From: Frateuria_A sp049727805
GTDB lineage: Bacteria > Pseudomonadota > Gammaproteobacteria > Xanthomonadales > Rhodanobacteraceae
NCBI RefSeq assembly: GCF_049727805.1
Contig: NZ_JBCNYA010000006.1
Span: forward strand, 1-64,000
DNA: 64,000 nucleotides
Direction: 5' to 3'
Both the position numbers and the translations under genes were made by a program. A model generated the notes under the pieces. That model did not search any database, had not been told where the DNA came from, and worked only from the letters and a program-made list of their open reading frames with translations. Positions 35,903 to 43,767 of this stretch are shown here, piece by piece. Position 1 is the first letter of the stretch; every line of letters starts with the position of its first letter.

Positions 35903-36619
35903 TTACAGCTCCTCGACGCGCGTGACCTTGGCCCGGCGCATCAGCCAGGCGACGCCGCGCAGGTCGGCCAGGCCGACCCACAGGCGATCGAGCATGCCGT
36001 ACTTCGACGTACCGGCGGTGCGCGGGCGATGGCCCACCGGAACGCTCTGGCTGGCGTAGCCGGCGCGGCGCACCAGCGCCGGCAGGTAGCGGTGCATGTG
36101 GTCGAAGTAGGGCAGGCGCAGGAAGGTCTCGCGCTCGAACAGCTTGAGGCCGCAGCCGGTGTCGGGCGTGGCGTCCTTGAGCATGCGCGAGCGCACCGCG
36201 TTGGCGATCCTGGAGGAGATGCGCTTGTTGAAGCTGTCGCGGCGCGTGGTGCGCCAGCCGGCGAACAGCTTGACGTCCGGCGCGGCCGCGGCGCGCGCGG
36301 CCAGCAGCCTGGGGATGTCGGCCGGATCGTTCTGGCCGTCGCCGTCGAGGGTGGCGATCCACGCACCGCGTGCCGCGCGCACGCCATTGCACACCGCGGT
36401 GCTCTGGCCGCTGCGGCTGACGTGATGCAGCACGCGCAGTTCCGGATAGCTGGCCTTCTGCGCGGCCAGCACGGCGCGGCTGTCGTCGGTGGAGTCGTCG
36501 TCCACGTAGACGATCTCGAAGTCGGCCGTGCCGCGCAGCGCGGCGGCGATCTCGGCAAGCAGCGGCGGGATGTTGTCGCGCTCGTTGAACACGGGCACGA
36601 CGACGGAAAGCTCGGGCAT
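35903..36619 (-). CDS. Family 2 glycosyltransferase (dolichyl-phosphate mannose synthase-like)
   Basis: 238 residues, a single GT2 domain: LSVVVPVFNERDNIPPLLAE, VYVDDDSTDDSRAVL, the metal-binding GDGQNDPADIPRLL, and GCGLKLFERETFLRLPYFDH. Unlike ArnC it has no C-terminal membrane helices, so it is the short DPM1-like form that loads a sugar on polyprenyl phosphate at the inner membrane. ATG 36619 starts the conserved fold; the longer upstream frame is not coding. It is divergent from the bufA operon, so the 136-base gap holds promoters for both. Confidence 0.9.
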   Translation of the reverse strand: MPELSVVVPVFNERDNIPPLLAEIAAALRGTADFEIVYVDDDSTDDSRAVLAAQKASYPELRVLHHVSRSGQSTAVCNGVRAARGAWIATLDGDGQNDPADIPRLLAARAAAAPDVKLFAGWRTTRRDSFNKRISSRIANAVRSRMLKDATPDTGCGLKLFERETFLRLPYFDHMHRYLPALVRRAGYASQSVPVGHRPRTAGTSKYGMLDRLWVGLADLRGVAWLMRRAKVTRVEEL

Positions 36620-36684
36620 GGGGCCAGTCCGGGGAAACGTTGGGCGGCGATTATCGCCGATGCGCCGGCCGGGCGCAGGACGGT

Positions 36685-36712
36685 TGTAAGGAAATCCCGG
36701 AAGGGTCGGTCT
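36685..36712 (+). promoter_or_regulatory. Candidate ECF-type promoter of the bufferin operon
   Basis: TGTAAGGAAA (36685-36694) resembles the AAC/GTAA-type -35 element read by ECF sigma factors; GGTCT (36708-36712) lies 16 bases after GTAAGG, the usual ECF spacing. An ECF sigma gene lies 3.5 kb away. No second copy of the motif was seen before the sigma gene, so support is weak. Confidence 0.3.
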
Positions 36713-36755
36713 CCTCGTGCAGCCGGAATGGTCCGGCCCAACGGAGATCAAGCCC

Positions 36756-37055
36756 ATGCAATCGCATTCCCTCGTCGCCTCGGCCCTGCTCACCCTGCTC
36801 GCCGCCGGCGGCCTCGGCGTCGCCGGCAACGCCCATGCGGCCGACAAGATGGCCGGCCACAACGGCATGGAGAAGTGCTACGGCGTCAACGCCGCGCACA
36901 AGAACGACTGCCAGTCGCCGGGCCATTCCTGCGCCGGCCAGGACGCCAGGGCGCGCGATCCGCAGGCCTTCGTGGCGGTACCCGCGGGGCTGTGCCAGAA
37001 GCTCGCCGACGGCTCGCTGCAGCCGGGCGACGGCATGATGATGAAGAAGGGCTGA
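36756..37055 (+). CDS. bufA: DUF2282 bufferin-type precursor peptide (BufA-like)
   Basis: 99 residues. A Sec signal peptide (about residues 1-28, cleaved after AHA) precedes a small domain with four Cys at 41, 52, 59 and 80 in the DUF2282 pattern: MEKCYGV, KNDCQSPGHSC and PAGLC. DUF2282 proteins are BufA1-type precursors; the partner MNIO enzyme converts Cys residues to thiooxazole-like groups and the exported peptide sequesters copper. The C-terminal tail GDGMMMKKG is Met-rich, which might add metal ligands. GGAG lies 9 bases before ATG 36756. The next gene starts 2 bases after the stop. Modification is inferred from family and context. Confidence 0.9.
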   Translation: MQSHSLVASALLTLLAAGGLGVAGNAHAADKMAGHNGMEKCYGVNAAHKNDCQSPGHSCAGQDARARDPQAFVAVPAGLCQKLADGSLQPGDGMMMKKG

Positions 37056-37057
37056 GC

Positions 37058-37924
37058 GTGACCGCATCGCACGCCACGCGTGCGCAGCCGATCCCGACCG
37101 CGGTCGGGATCGGGCTGCGGCCGGCGCACCTGGCGCACGTGCTGGCGCAGCGCCCGCCGGTGCCGTTCTTCGAGGTGCACAGCGAGAACTTCTTCTGCGC
37201 CGGCGGCGCGCTGTGGGATGCGTTCGACGCCGTGCGCCGCGATTACCCGGTCAGCCTGCACGGCGTGGGCCTGGCGCTCGGTTCGACCGCGCCGCTCGAC
37301 GCCAACCACCTGGCCGCGCTGCGCACGCTGGTCGACCGCGTCGAGCCCGCGCTGGTGTCCGAGCACGTGTGCTGGGGCCGCGTCGACGGGCGCCACTTCA
37401 ACGACCTGCTGCCGCTGCCCTATACCGAGGAGGCGCTCGCGCTGATGGCCTCGCGCGTGCGGCAACTGCAGGACACGCTCGGCCGCCGCGTGCTGCTGGA
37501 GAACGTCTCCAGCTACGTGCACTTCACCCATTCGACGCTCGGCGAGGGCGAGTTCCTCGCCGCGCTGGCGCGCGAGAGCGGCTGCGGCCTGCTGCTGGAC
37601 GTCAACAACGTCTACGTCAACCACATCAACCACGGGTCGGATCCGCAGCGCCTGTTCGCCGCGCTCGATCCGGCCACGATCGGCGAACTGCACCTGGCCG
37701 GCTTCACCCGCAAGGACGGGCTGGGCGGGCCGCTGCTGATCGACTCGCATGACGCCCGCGTCGATCCGGCCGTGTGGGCGCTTTACGCCGACGCGGTCGC
37801 GCGCTTCGGACGCAAGCCCACGCTGATCGAATGGGACCAGCACCTGCCCGACTTCGGCGTGCTGGAGGACGAGGCGCGCCTGGCCATGGAGATCCTGCAT
37901 GCCGATGCCGCCCTCCCTGCGTGA
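37058..37924 (+). CDS. bufB: DUF692 multinuclear iron oxidase (MNIO, BufB-like)
   Basis: 288 residues, a normal length. The TIM-barrel carries candidate iron ligands in FFEVHSENFF, SLHGVGLALG, SEHVCWG, LLENVSSYVHF, LLLDVNNVYVNHINHG, GELHLAGF and LIEWDQHLPDF (for example His68, His103, Glu148, Asp181, His212, Glu258). Enzymes of this family (MbnB, BufB) use iron and O2 to modify Cys in small peptides. The substrate should be the DUF2282 precursor just upstream. The GTG start (37058) fits the 2-base gap. It overlaps bufC by 26 bases, so translation is coupled. Confidence 0.93.
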   Translation: MTASHATRAQPIPTAVGIGLRPAHLAHVLAQRPPVPFFEVHSENFFCAGGALWDAFDAVRRDYPVSLHGVGLALGSTAPLDANHLAALRTLVDRVEPALVSEHVCWGRVDGRHFNDLLPLPYTEEALALMASRVRQLQDTLGRRVLLENVSSYVHFTHSTLGEGEFLAALARESGCGLLLDVNNVYVNHINHGSDPQRLFAALDPATIGELHLAGFTRKDGLGGPLLIDSHDARVDPAVWALYADAVARFGRKPTLIEWDQHLPDFGVLEDEARLAMEILHADAALPA

Positions 37925-38675
37925 GCTGCAGCGCGCCTTCGGCGCCGCGCTGGTCGAGGGCGACGGCGATGCGCTGGCGCCATGGATCGCCGCACGCGGC
38001 ATTGATCCGGCCGCGCGCCTGCGCATCTACCGGCACGCCAACCTGGCCATCCACGTCGAGGCGCTGGCGACCAGCTTTCCCGCGACGGTCCGCCTGCTCG
38101 GCGAGGACTGCTTCGATGGTCTGGCCACGCGCCATGCCGCCTGGATCGGCAGCGCCAGCGGCAACCTGCAGGCGTACGGCGCCGACTTACCCGGTTTCCT
38201 CGTCGCCCAGCCGGAGCTGACCGCGCATGCCTGGGTGGCGGAGGTGGCGCGGCTGGAATGGCTGCGCCAGGAGGTGGCGCTGGCCGCGTCCGGCGACGTT
38301 GCCGACCCGTTCGCGCTGGTCCTCGCGCTGGCCGCCGCCACCAACGCGGCCGTGCGCCTGCAACCGCACCTGCGCCTGTGTTCGTCCGCCGTGCCGGTGC
38401 TCGGCCTGTGGCGCTACGCCATGGACCTCGCGCCTGCCGTCGCACCGAACGGCGCGGGCGAACACGTGCTGCTCTGGCGCGCCGGCGACGGCGTCGCCAT
38501 GCGCGCAGTCGATTCCGCGCTGGCCAGTTTCGTGCGCGCGTTGCTGGCCGGCGAGCGCCTGGCGGCCGCCTGGGCGAACGCGTCCGGCACCGCACCGCAG
38601 GAGCTGCTCGCCCCGCTGCTCGAACACGGCCTGATCGCCGCCGTCGTCAACGCTTCCGAGGAGACTTCCGCATGA
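37899..38675 (+). CDS. bufC: BufC/HvfC-like partner protein (DUF2063 N-terminal domain)
   Basis: 258 residues. The first ~95 residues match the DUF2063 (HvfC/BufC N-terminal) fold: LRELQRAFGAALVEGDG, RLRIYRHANLAIHVEALATS, FPATVRLLGEDCFDGLATRH. The rest is a second domain ending in a helical bundle. In MNIO systems this partner binds the precursor and presents it to the iron enzyme (compare MbnC). GGAGATC precedes ATG 37899; a second in-frame ATG at 37905 is possible. The stop overlaps the DoxX start (ATGA). Confidence 0.9.
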   Translation: MPMPPSLRELQRAFGAALVEGDGDALAPWIAARGIDPAARLRIYRHANLAIHVEALATSFPATVRLLGEDCFDGLATRHAAWIGSASGNLQAYGADLPGFLVAQPELTAHAWVAEVARLEWLRQEVALAASGDVADPFALVLALAAATNAAVRLQPHLRLCSSAVPVLGLWRYAMDLAPAVAPNGAGEHVLLWRAGDGVAMRAVDSALASFVRALLAGERLAAAWANASGTAPQELLAPLLEHGLIAAVVNASEETSA

Positions 38676-39157
38676 ATGCCCGTACCGTCGTCGTCCGCTG
38701 GTCCCGCTTCACCGCCTCGCTCGATCACCTCGCGCCGCTGGCGCTGCTGTTGCTGCGCCTGTTCGTGGCGCTGGCGTTCTGGCGCGCCGGGGTGGTCAAG
38801 TGGGACGACCCCTCCGGTACCGCCTATCTGTTCGACAACGAGTACCAGGTGCCGCTGCTCGCTCCGGCCATCGCCGCCACGCTGGCCACCTGGACCGAAC
38901 TGGTGCTGCCCTGGCTGCTCGCGCTGGGCCTGGGCACACGCGTGGTCGCGGCAGTGCTGTTCGTCTACAACATCGTCGCGGTGGTCTCGTACCCGGCGCT
39001 GTGGCCGGACGGCCTGTGGCAAGGCTTCGTCGGCGGCGACTTCAACGACCACAAGGCCTGGGGCCTGATGCTGCTGGCGCTGCTCGCGCTGGGAGCCGGC
39101 CGCTGGTCGCTCGATGCGCTGGCCGTACGCTGGCTGCCGGGCCGCCGGCTGGGCTGA
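38672..39157 (+). CDS. DoxX-family membrane protein, last gene of the buf operon
   Basis: 161 residues with four membrane helices; DoxX signatures are ALLLLRLFVALAFWRAGVVK, YLFDNEYQVPLLAP and ATWTELVLPWLLALGLGTRV. Its conserved place in DUF2282-DUF692-DUF2063 operons suggests a redox or membrane role linked to peptide maturation or export. Overlap of four bases with bufC and GAGGAGAC upstream show coupling. I recall the same four-family order from the gold-induced gigPABT operon of Cupriavidus. Confidence 0.9.
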   Translation: MNARTVVVRWSRFTASLDHLAPLALLLLRLFVALAFWRAGVVKWDDPSGTAYLFDNEYQVPLLAPAIAATLATWTELVLPWLLALGLGTRVVAAVLFVYNIVAVVSYPALWPDGLWQGFVGGDFNDHKAWGLMLLALLALGAGRWSLDALAVRWLPGRRLG

Positions 39158-39196
39158 GACGCGGGCGCGTTCCGTCGCCGGCGGTCAATCCGATGG

Positions 39197-39415
39197 CTAC
39201 AGGGAGTACCGCTGCCTCGGAATCGGCGCGTCCATCAGCAGGTCTTCGCCCAGCGCGCGGGCCAGTGCCGCGACGCTGTCGGTCCAGCCGTGCTGGTCGG
39301 CCGGAAGCGCGTACTCGGCGAACAGCACGTGCGCGCCGTCGGGCATGACGCGGAACACGCGGATGCAGTTCGCCGCGTCGTCGACCTGTACGAGGTGGTC
39401 GTGGGTCTTTGCCAT
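39197..39415 (-). CDS. Hypothetical 72-residue protein downstream of the anti-sigma gene
   Basis: 72 residues: MAKTHDHLVQVDDAANCIRV, FRVMPDGAHVLFAEYALPAD, then a short helix. No signal peptide or membrane segment; one Cys and several His. I do not recognise it. It follows the anti-sigma gene by 67 bases on the same strand and converges on the DoxX gene. The composition looks protein-like but the start lacks a clear ribosome-binding site, so it is a probable rather than certain gene. Confidence 0.6.
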   Translation of the reverse strand: MAKTHDHLVQVDDAANCIRVFRVMPDGAHVLFAEYALPADQHGWTDSVAALARALGEDLLMDAPIPRQRYSL

Positions 39416-39482
39416 GGCATGCCGTCGGCAACGAGGATGTCGATGACCGGGATCGGCCGCCGTCTCCCGGCGACCGAGAGGC

Positions 39483-40214
39483 TCACAGTTCGCTGACGCG
39501 ACCCTGCCCGAGTCCGTCGATGGCCACGCGCCAGCCCTGCTCCACCGTGTCGAACGCGCTGCGATCCTGGCGGTTGGCGAGCATCACCAGCGTGCCGTGC
39601 TCCAGCGGCACCTCGCGGCCGAACCAGCCGTCGCGCCGGAAGTCGCGGCGCGCCGTGCTTTGCCGGGCCGGCACGTAGAGCACCACCACCGGCTGGCCGT
39701 CCGGACGGCTGACCAGATGGACCGTGTGGAACGGGCCGACGTCGCAGACGTGCACGTAGGTGGTGTCGTCCGGCAACGGGCCGCGCAGCGCGGCGTGCCG
39801 TTCGGCGAAGGCAGCGGCGACGGGCGCCGATGCCAGCGGCCGGGTGAGTGCAAGCGCGCCGATCTCGCCGGGCATGTGCGCCACCGCCAGCGTCGGCAAC
39901 GCGCGCGCCTGCGCCTGGCGCCAGGCAATGCCGCCGCCGCCCAGCACGATCAGCAGCGAGGCGGCCAGCCCCAGCGCGATGTGGCGGCGGCGCACGTGGC
40001 GCTGTCGCTCGCCGGTGGCCTGCGCCAGCAGCACGCGCTCGGCCAGGCCTTCGGGCAGCGGCACCTCGAACGCGCCGTGCAGGGACTGCTCGAAGCGCTG
40101 CGCCTTCTCCCACGCCGCGGCGCAGGAGGGGCAGGTCTCGCGATGGGCGAGCATGTCCGGATCGCGGCCGTGCGGCTCGGCGCCCAGGCGGCGGCGGAAC
40201 TCAAGACAGTCCAT
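39483..40214 (-). CDS. Anti-sigma factor (zinc-binding N-terminus, DUF3379-like)
   Basis: 243 residues. The cytoplasmic N-terminus has the zinc anti-sigma signature His24-x3-Cys28-x2-Cys31 (AHRETCPSCAAAW). One membrane helix (about residues 79-97, LGLAASLLIVLGGGGIAW) leads to a ~140-residue periplasmic sensor domain (HVCDVGPFHTVHLVSRPDGQ). It should hold the adjacent ECF sigma factor at the membrane and release it on a cell-envelope or metal signal. GGAGG precedes ATG 40214. It overlaps the sigma gene by 14 bases, indicating coupled translation. Confidence 0.87.
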   Translation of the reverse strand: MDCLEFRRRLGAEPHGRDPDMLAHRETCPSCAAAWEKAQRFEQSLHGAFEVPLPEGLAERVLLAQATGERQRHVRRRHIALGLAASLLIVLGGGGIAWRQAQARALPTLAVAHMPGEIGALALTRPLASAPVAAAFAERHAALRGPLPDDTTYVHVCDVGPFHTVHLVSRPDGQPVVVLYVPARQSTARRDFRRDGWFGREVPLEHGTLVMLANRQDRSAFDTVEQGWRVAIDGLGQGRVSEL

Positions 40215-40746
40215 GCTGCACCTCCGCGCGTTCGCCGTGCAGGATGGCCTTGAGCTTCTGCCGCGCACGGAACAACTGGGTCATCACCGCGCCCGGCTGC
40301 TGGCCCAGTTCGGCGGCGATCTCCTCGCAGCTCAGACCGCCCAGCACCTGCAGCAGCAACGGTTCGCGGTATCGGTGCGGCAACTTGTGCATGGCCTCGC
40401 GCAGTTGGGCGGCATCGCCGTGCCGTTCGGGGCTGGCCCAGGCAGCGTCTTCGGCAAGGTCGTCGTCCAGTTCGGTGGTGTCGAAATTGCGCCGTTCGTG
40501 CAGGCGCGCGTGCTCGCGGCGCAGGATGGTCAGCAGCCAGGGCTTGGCGGCCTCGGCCTCGCGCAGCGCGTCGAGGTTCTTCCAGGCGCGCAGCAGGGTT
40601 TCCTGCACCAGGTCCTGCGCCAGTGCGTCCTGCCCGCACAGCCAGTAGGCGAAGCGGTACAGGTCGCCGGCATGCGCGCGGGTGAGCGCCTCGAACTGTC
40701 GCTGTCTGGGATCCACCTTCGAGAAGACCGGGGCAAGCCGTTTCAT
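40201..40746 (-). CDS. ECF-family RNA polymerase sigma factor
   Basis: 181 residues. Sigma region 2 (HAGDLYRFAYWLCGQDALAQ, LVQETLLRAWKNLDALREAE) and region 4 (LPHRYREPLLLQVLGGLSCE, IAAELGQQPGAVMTQLFRAR) are intact with no extra domains. It is paired with a zinc-type membrane anti-sigma. The bufferin operon, convergent and 1 kb away, is the best candidate regulon. It starts only 19 bases after parB ends on the same strand, so basal transcription may come from the parAB promoter. Confidence 0.93.
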   Translation of the reverse strand: MKRLAPVFSKVDPRQRQFEALTRAHAGDLYRFAYWLCGQDALAQDLVQETLLRAWKNLDALREAEAAKPWLLTILRREHARLHERRNFDTTELDDDLAEDAAWASPERHGDAAQLREAMHKLPHRYREPLLLQVLGGLSCEEIAAELGQQPGAVMTQLFRARQKLKAILHGERAEVQHGLS

Positions 40747-40765
40747 CTTTCAGGCGTCCGAAGTG

Positions 40766-41632
40766 TCAGCGCAGCTTGCCCAGGATACCGTCGAGCTCGT
40801 CGTTGCTGTGGTAGTGGATCACCAGCTTGCCGCGGCCGCCGCGGCCCTGCGCGAGCTCCACGCGGGTAGCGAAGCGCTCGCCCAGCTCGCGTTCCAGCGC
40901 ATCGATGTTGGGATCGCGCGCGCCGCCCTTGGCCTTGCCCTTCGGCGCGGCCTGGGCGCGGCGGGCGGCATCCTCCAGCTCGCGCACGCTCCAGCCCAGG
41001 GTCGAGGCCTGGCGCGCCAGCGGCACGGCGATGCCCTCGTCCAGCGTCAGCAGGCAGCGGGCGTGGCCCATCTCCAGCTTGCCCTCGTCCAGCAGCTTCT
41101 TGATCGAAGCGGGCAGGTCGATCAGGCGCAGCAGGTTCGACACGGCCGCGCGCGAGCGGCCCACGGCGTCGGCCGCCTGCTGGTGGGTGAGCTCGAAGTC
41201 GTCGATCAGGCGCTTGAGCGCATCGGCTTCTTCCAGCGGCGTGAGGTCCTGGCGCTGGATGTTCTCGATCAGCGCCATCGCCGGCACGGCGGCCTCGTCG
41301 ACGGTCTTGACCAGCGCGGGAATCTCGCTCATCTGCGCGCGTTGCGCCGCGCGCCAGCGGCGCTCGCCGGCGATCAACTCGTAGCGGTTGGTGCCGATCG
41401 CGCGCACCACGACAGGCTGGATCAGGCCCTGCGCCTTGATCGAGGCGGCCAGTTCGTCCAGCGCCTCCTCGTTCCAGTGCCGGCGCGGCTGGTACTTGCC
41501 CGGCTGGATCTGCTGGACGGCCAAGCTGCGCAGCTCGCCCTCCTGCTCGAGCGGCGATGCGGTGCCGGCGCCGTCGCCGCCGAGCAGCGCGTCCAGCCCG
41601 CGGCCGAGTCCCCGTTTCTTCGCGGCGGCCAT
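40766..41632 (-). CDS. parB: Chromosome partitioning protein ParB
   Basis: 288 residues. The N-terminal CTPase/ParB fold has LRSLAVQQIQPGKYQPRRHW, GLIQPVVVRAIGTNRYELIA and GERRWRAAQRA; a helix-turn-helix region follows (LTHQQAADAVGRSRAAVSNL) and a C-terminal dimer domain ends DELDGILGKLR. It binds parS sites near the origin, spreads as a CTP clamp and works with ParA. Lys/Arg-rich N-terminus (MAAAKKRGLGRGLDALLGG) interacts with ParA. It starts 2 bases after parA ends. Confidence 0.97.
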   Translation of the reverse strand: MAAAKKRGLGRGLDALLGGDGAGTASPLEQEGELRSLAVQQIQPGKYQPRRHWNEEALDELAASIKAQGLIQPVVVRAIGTNRYELIAGERRWRAAQRAQMSEIPALVKTVDEAAVPAMALIENIQRQDLTPLEEADALKRLIDDFELTHQQAADAVGRSRAAVSNLLRLIDLPASIKKLLDEGKLEMGHARCLLTLDEGIAVPLARQASTLGWSVRELEDAARRAQAAPKGKAKGGARDPNIDALERELGERFATRVELAQGRGGRGKLVIHYHSNDELDGILGKLR

Positions 41633-41634
41633 GG

Positions 41635-42480
41635 TTACTCCTGGTGGATGTCGGCGGCGGTGTCGAGCGCCGCGCCGGTGTCGTGCATGTCGTTGAGCGC
41701 GGCCACGGCGGCCTGCGCGCCGCGTTCGCGGCGGATGATCTCGCCGGCCAGGCCGATGTAGGCGATCGCGCCGCGCGAGCTGCGGTCGTACAGGTGGATC
41801 GGCTGGCCATGGCTGGGCGCCTCGGCCAGGCGCACGTTGCGCGGGATGATCGAGCGCAGCACCTTGTCGCCGAAGTGCTGGGTCAGCTGCGCAGAGACTT
41901 CGTTGCCGAGGTTGTTGCGCACGTCGTACATGGTGCGCAGCAGGCCCTCGATCTCGAGTTTCGGATTGAGCCGCTGGCGCACCGCCTTGACCGTCTCCAG
42001 CAGGCTGGAGAGCCCTTCCAGCGCGAAGTACTCGCACTGCACCGGAATCAGCAGGCCGTCGGCCGCTGCCAGCGCGTTGAGCGTGAGCAGGTGCAGCGAG
42101 GGCGGGCAGTCGATCAGGATGGTCTGGTACTTGTCGCTGATCTTGGCCAGTTGCTCCTTGAGCCGACTCTCGCGCGCGATCGCGTCCATCAGCTTGAGCT
42201 CGGCGGCGGTCAGGTCGCCGTTGCCCGGCAGCAGGTCGTAGTGCGCCTCGGTGGTGACGATGGCGCGCTCGATCGGCGATTCGTCCAGCAGCACCTCGCA
42301 ACCGTTGGGCTTGGCCTCGCGCTTGTCCACGCCCGATGCCATGGTCGCGTTGCCCTGCGGGTCCAGGTCGACCAGCAGCACCTTGCGCTTGGCGGCCGCG
42401 AGCGCCGCCGCGAGATTGACTGCCGTCGTGGTCTTGCCGACGCCGCCCTTCTGGTTGGCGACAGCGATGATGCGGGCCAT
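41635..42480 (-). CDS. parA: Chromosome partitioning ATPase ParA (Soj)
   Basis: 281 residues. Deviant Walker A motif KGGVGKTT in MARIIAVANQKGGVGKTTTA, Walker A' DLDPQGNA and Walker B ILIDCPPSL define the Soj/ParA family. It forms the ATP-driven DNA-bound gradient that moves ParB-parS complexes apart. parA-parB are usually next to rsmG and mnmG near the origin; here rsmG is 3 kb further on, with sugar-uptake genes between. I saw no full parS in the window. Confidence 0.97.
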   Translation of the reverse strand: MARIIAVANQKGGVGKTTTAVNLAAALAAAKRKVLLVDLDPQGNATMASGVDKREAKPNGCEVLLDESPIERAIVTTEAHYDLLPGNGDLTAAELKLMDAIARESRLKEQLAKISDKYQTILIDCPPSLHLLTLNALAAADGLLIPVQCEYFALEGLSSLLETVKAVRQRLNPKLEIEGLLRTMYDVRNNLGNEVSAQLTQHFGDKVLRSIIPRNVRLAEAPSHGQPIHLYDRSSRGAIAYIGLAGEIIRRERGAQAAVAALNDMHDTGAALDTAADIHQE

Positions 42481-42555
42481 GGGTCGATAGCTTCCGGTGA
42501 CGCGGAAAGGGACCTAGTGTAGTGGGTCCGGCGCCGCGGGCGACCCCGGCCGCGG

Positions 42556-43650
42556 TCACGCAATCCGCGCGCCGCCGTCGGCCTCGAAGAAATGCAGCCG
42601 GTCGGGCGCGAAGCCCAGCGCCAGCATGCTTCCGGGTTCGGGCAGCGGCTGCGGCGGCACCCGCGAGACCAGCGCCAGCGGACCGTGGCGCAGGTTGAGG
42701 AAGATTTCGTTGCCGACCGGCTCGGGCAGTTCCAGCCGGGCCTCGAGGCGGGCCGGCCGGCGGGCATCGGCCGGCTGCAGGTCTTCCGGGCGCAGGCCCA
42801 GCACCAGCTCGCGTCCCAGCCAGGATCCGAGCGAACCGGCCTGCGGTGGCTCGCCCAGGGCGATGCGGCCGTGCGCGGTCGCCAGCGCCAGGCCGCTTCC
42901 GTCGCCCTGCAGGATGCCGCGCAGCAGGTTCATCGCCGGGCTGCCCAGGAAGCAGGCCACGAACAGGTTGGCCGGCCGTTCGTAAAGCGCCATCGGCGTG
43001 TCGATTTGCTGGATCACCCCGCCGTCGAGCACCACGATGCGCTGGCCCAGCGTCATCGCCTCGACCTGGTCGTGGGTGACGTACACCATGGTCGCCCCGA
43101 GCTGGCGGTGCAGGCGCGCGATCTCCACGCGCATCGCCAGGCGCAGCTTGGCATCGAGGTTGGACAACGGCTCGTCCAGCAGGAACACCTTCGGGTTGCG
43201 CACCAGCGCGCGGCCCAGCGCCACGCGCTGGCGCTGGCCGCCGGACAGCGCGGCCGGCCGCGCATCCAGCCGCGCCTCCAGCCCGAGCAGACACGCGGCC
43301 TCGCGCACGCGCCGCTCGATCTCCGCGCGCGGGTGGCCACGCAGCTTCAGCCCGAAGCCGAGGTTCTCGGCCACGTTCATGTGCGGGTAGAGCGCGTAGT
43401 TCTGGAACACCATGGCGATGTCGCGCTCCTTCGGCGCGACCTCATTGACCACGCGGCCGCCGATGCTGAGCGTGCCGGCGCTGATCGTCTCCAGGCCTGC
43501 GATCATCCGCAGCAGCGTGGTCTTGCCGCAGCCGGAAGGCCCCACCAGCACCATCAGTTCGCCGTCGCCGACCTCGAAGCTGGCTTCTTCCACCGCGACG
43601 TGGCCGTTGGGGTAGACCTTGCGCACGTTGTCCAGGCGAACGGTGGCCAT
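42556..43650 (-). CDS. Sugar ABC transporter ATPase (MalK/UgpC/MsmK family)
   Basis: 364 residues. Walker A GPSGCGKTT (residues 37-45), Q-loop FQNYALYPHMNV, signature LSGGQRQRVALGRALVRNPK, Walker B VFLLDEP, D-loop SNLD and H-loop VTHDQ are all intact. The C-terminal MOBP-type regulatory domain (residues ~240-364) is typical of MalK/UgpC. No permease adjoins it; the substrate-binding protein and two permeases at 54.3-57.3 kb lack an ATPase, so this is their likely partner. It is divergent from a GH1 glucosidase with a LacI-type operator between. Confidence 0.92.
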   Translation of the reverse strand: MATVRLDNVRKVYPNGHVAVEEASFEVGDGELMVLVGPSGCGKTTLLRMIAGLETISAGTLSIGGRVVNEVAPKERDIAMVFQNYALYPHMNVAENLGFGLKLRGHPRAEIERRVREAACLLGLEARLDARPAALSGGQRQRVALGRALVRNPKVFLLDEPLSNLDAKLRLAMRVEIARLHRQLGATMVYVTHDQVEAMTLGQRIVVLDGGVIQQIDTPMALYERPANLFVACFLGSPAMNLLRGILQGDGSGLALATAHGRIALGEPPQAGSLGSWLGRELVLGLRPEDLQPADARRPARLEARLELPEPVGNEIFLNLRHGPLALVSRVPPQPLPEPGSMLALGFAPDRLHFFEADGGARIA

Positions 43651-43723
43651 TCGGTGTCCTCGGCGCCGGGGCGCGGCGGCGATAGCGGTCTGCGGGCTCG
43701 ACCTTTTCGGTTATTCTGCCCGC

Positions 43724-43736
43724 GTAATCGTTTACA
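43724..43736. promoter_or_regulatory. LacI-type operator between ATPase and GH1 glucosidase genes
   Basis: GTAATCGTTTACA matches the LacI-family consensus GTAAACGTTTAC with one mismatch. It lies 33 bases before the GH1 start and 74 bases before the divergent ATPase start. Two related sites precede the LacI gene at 46.9 kb. Confidence 0.6.
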
Positions 43737-43767
43737 TCCAACGCCTCCCCGGCCGCGAGTTCCCGCC

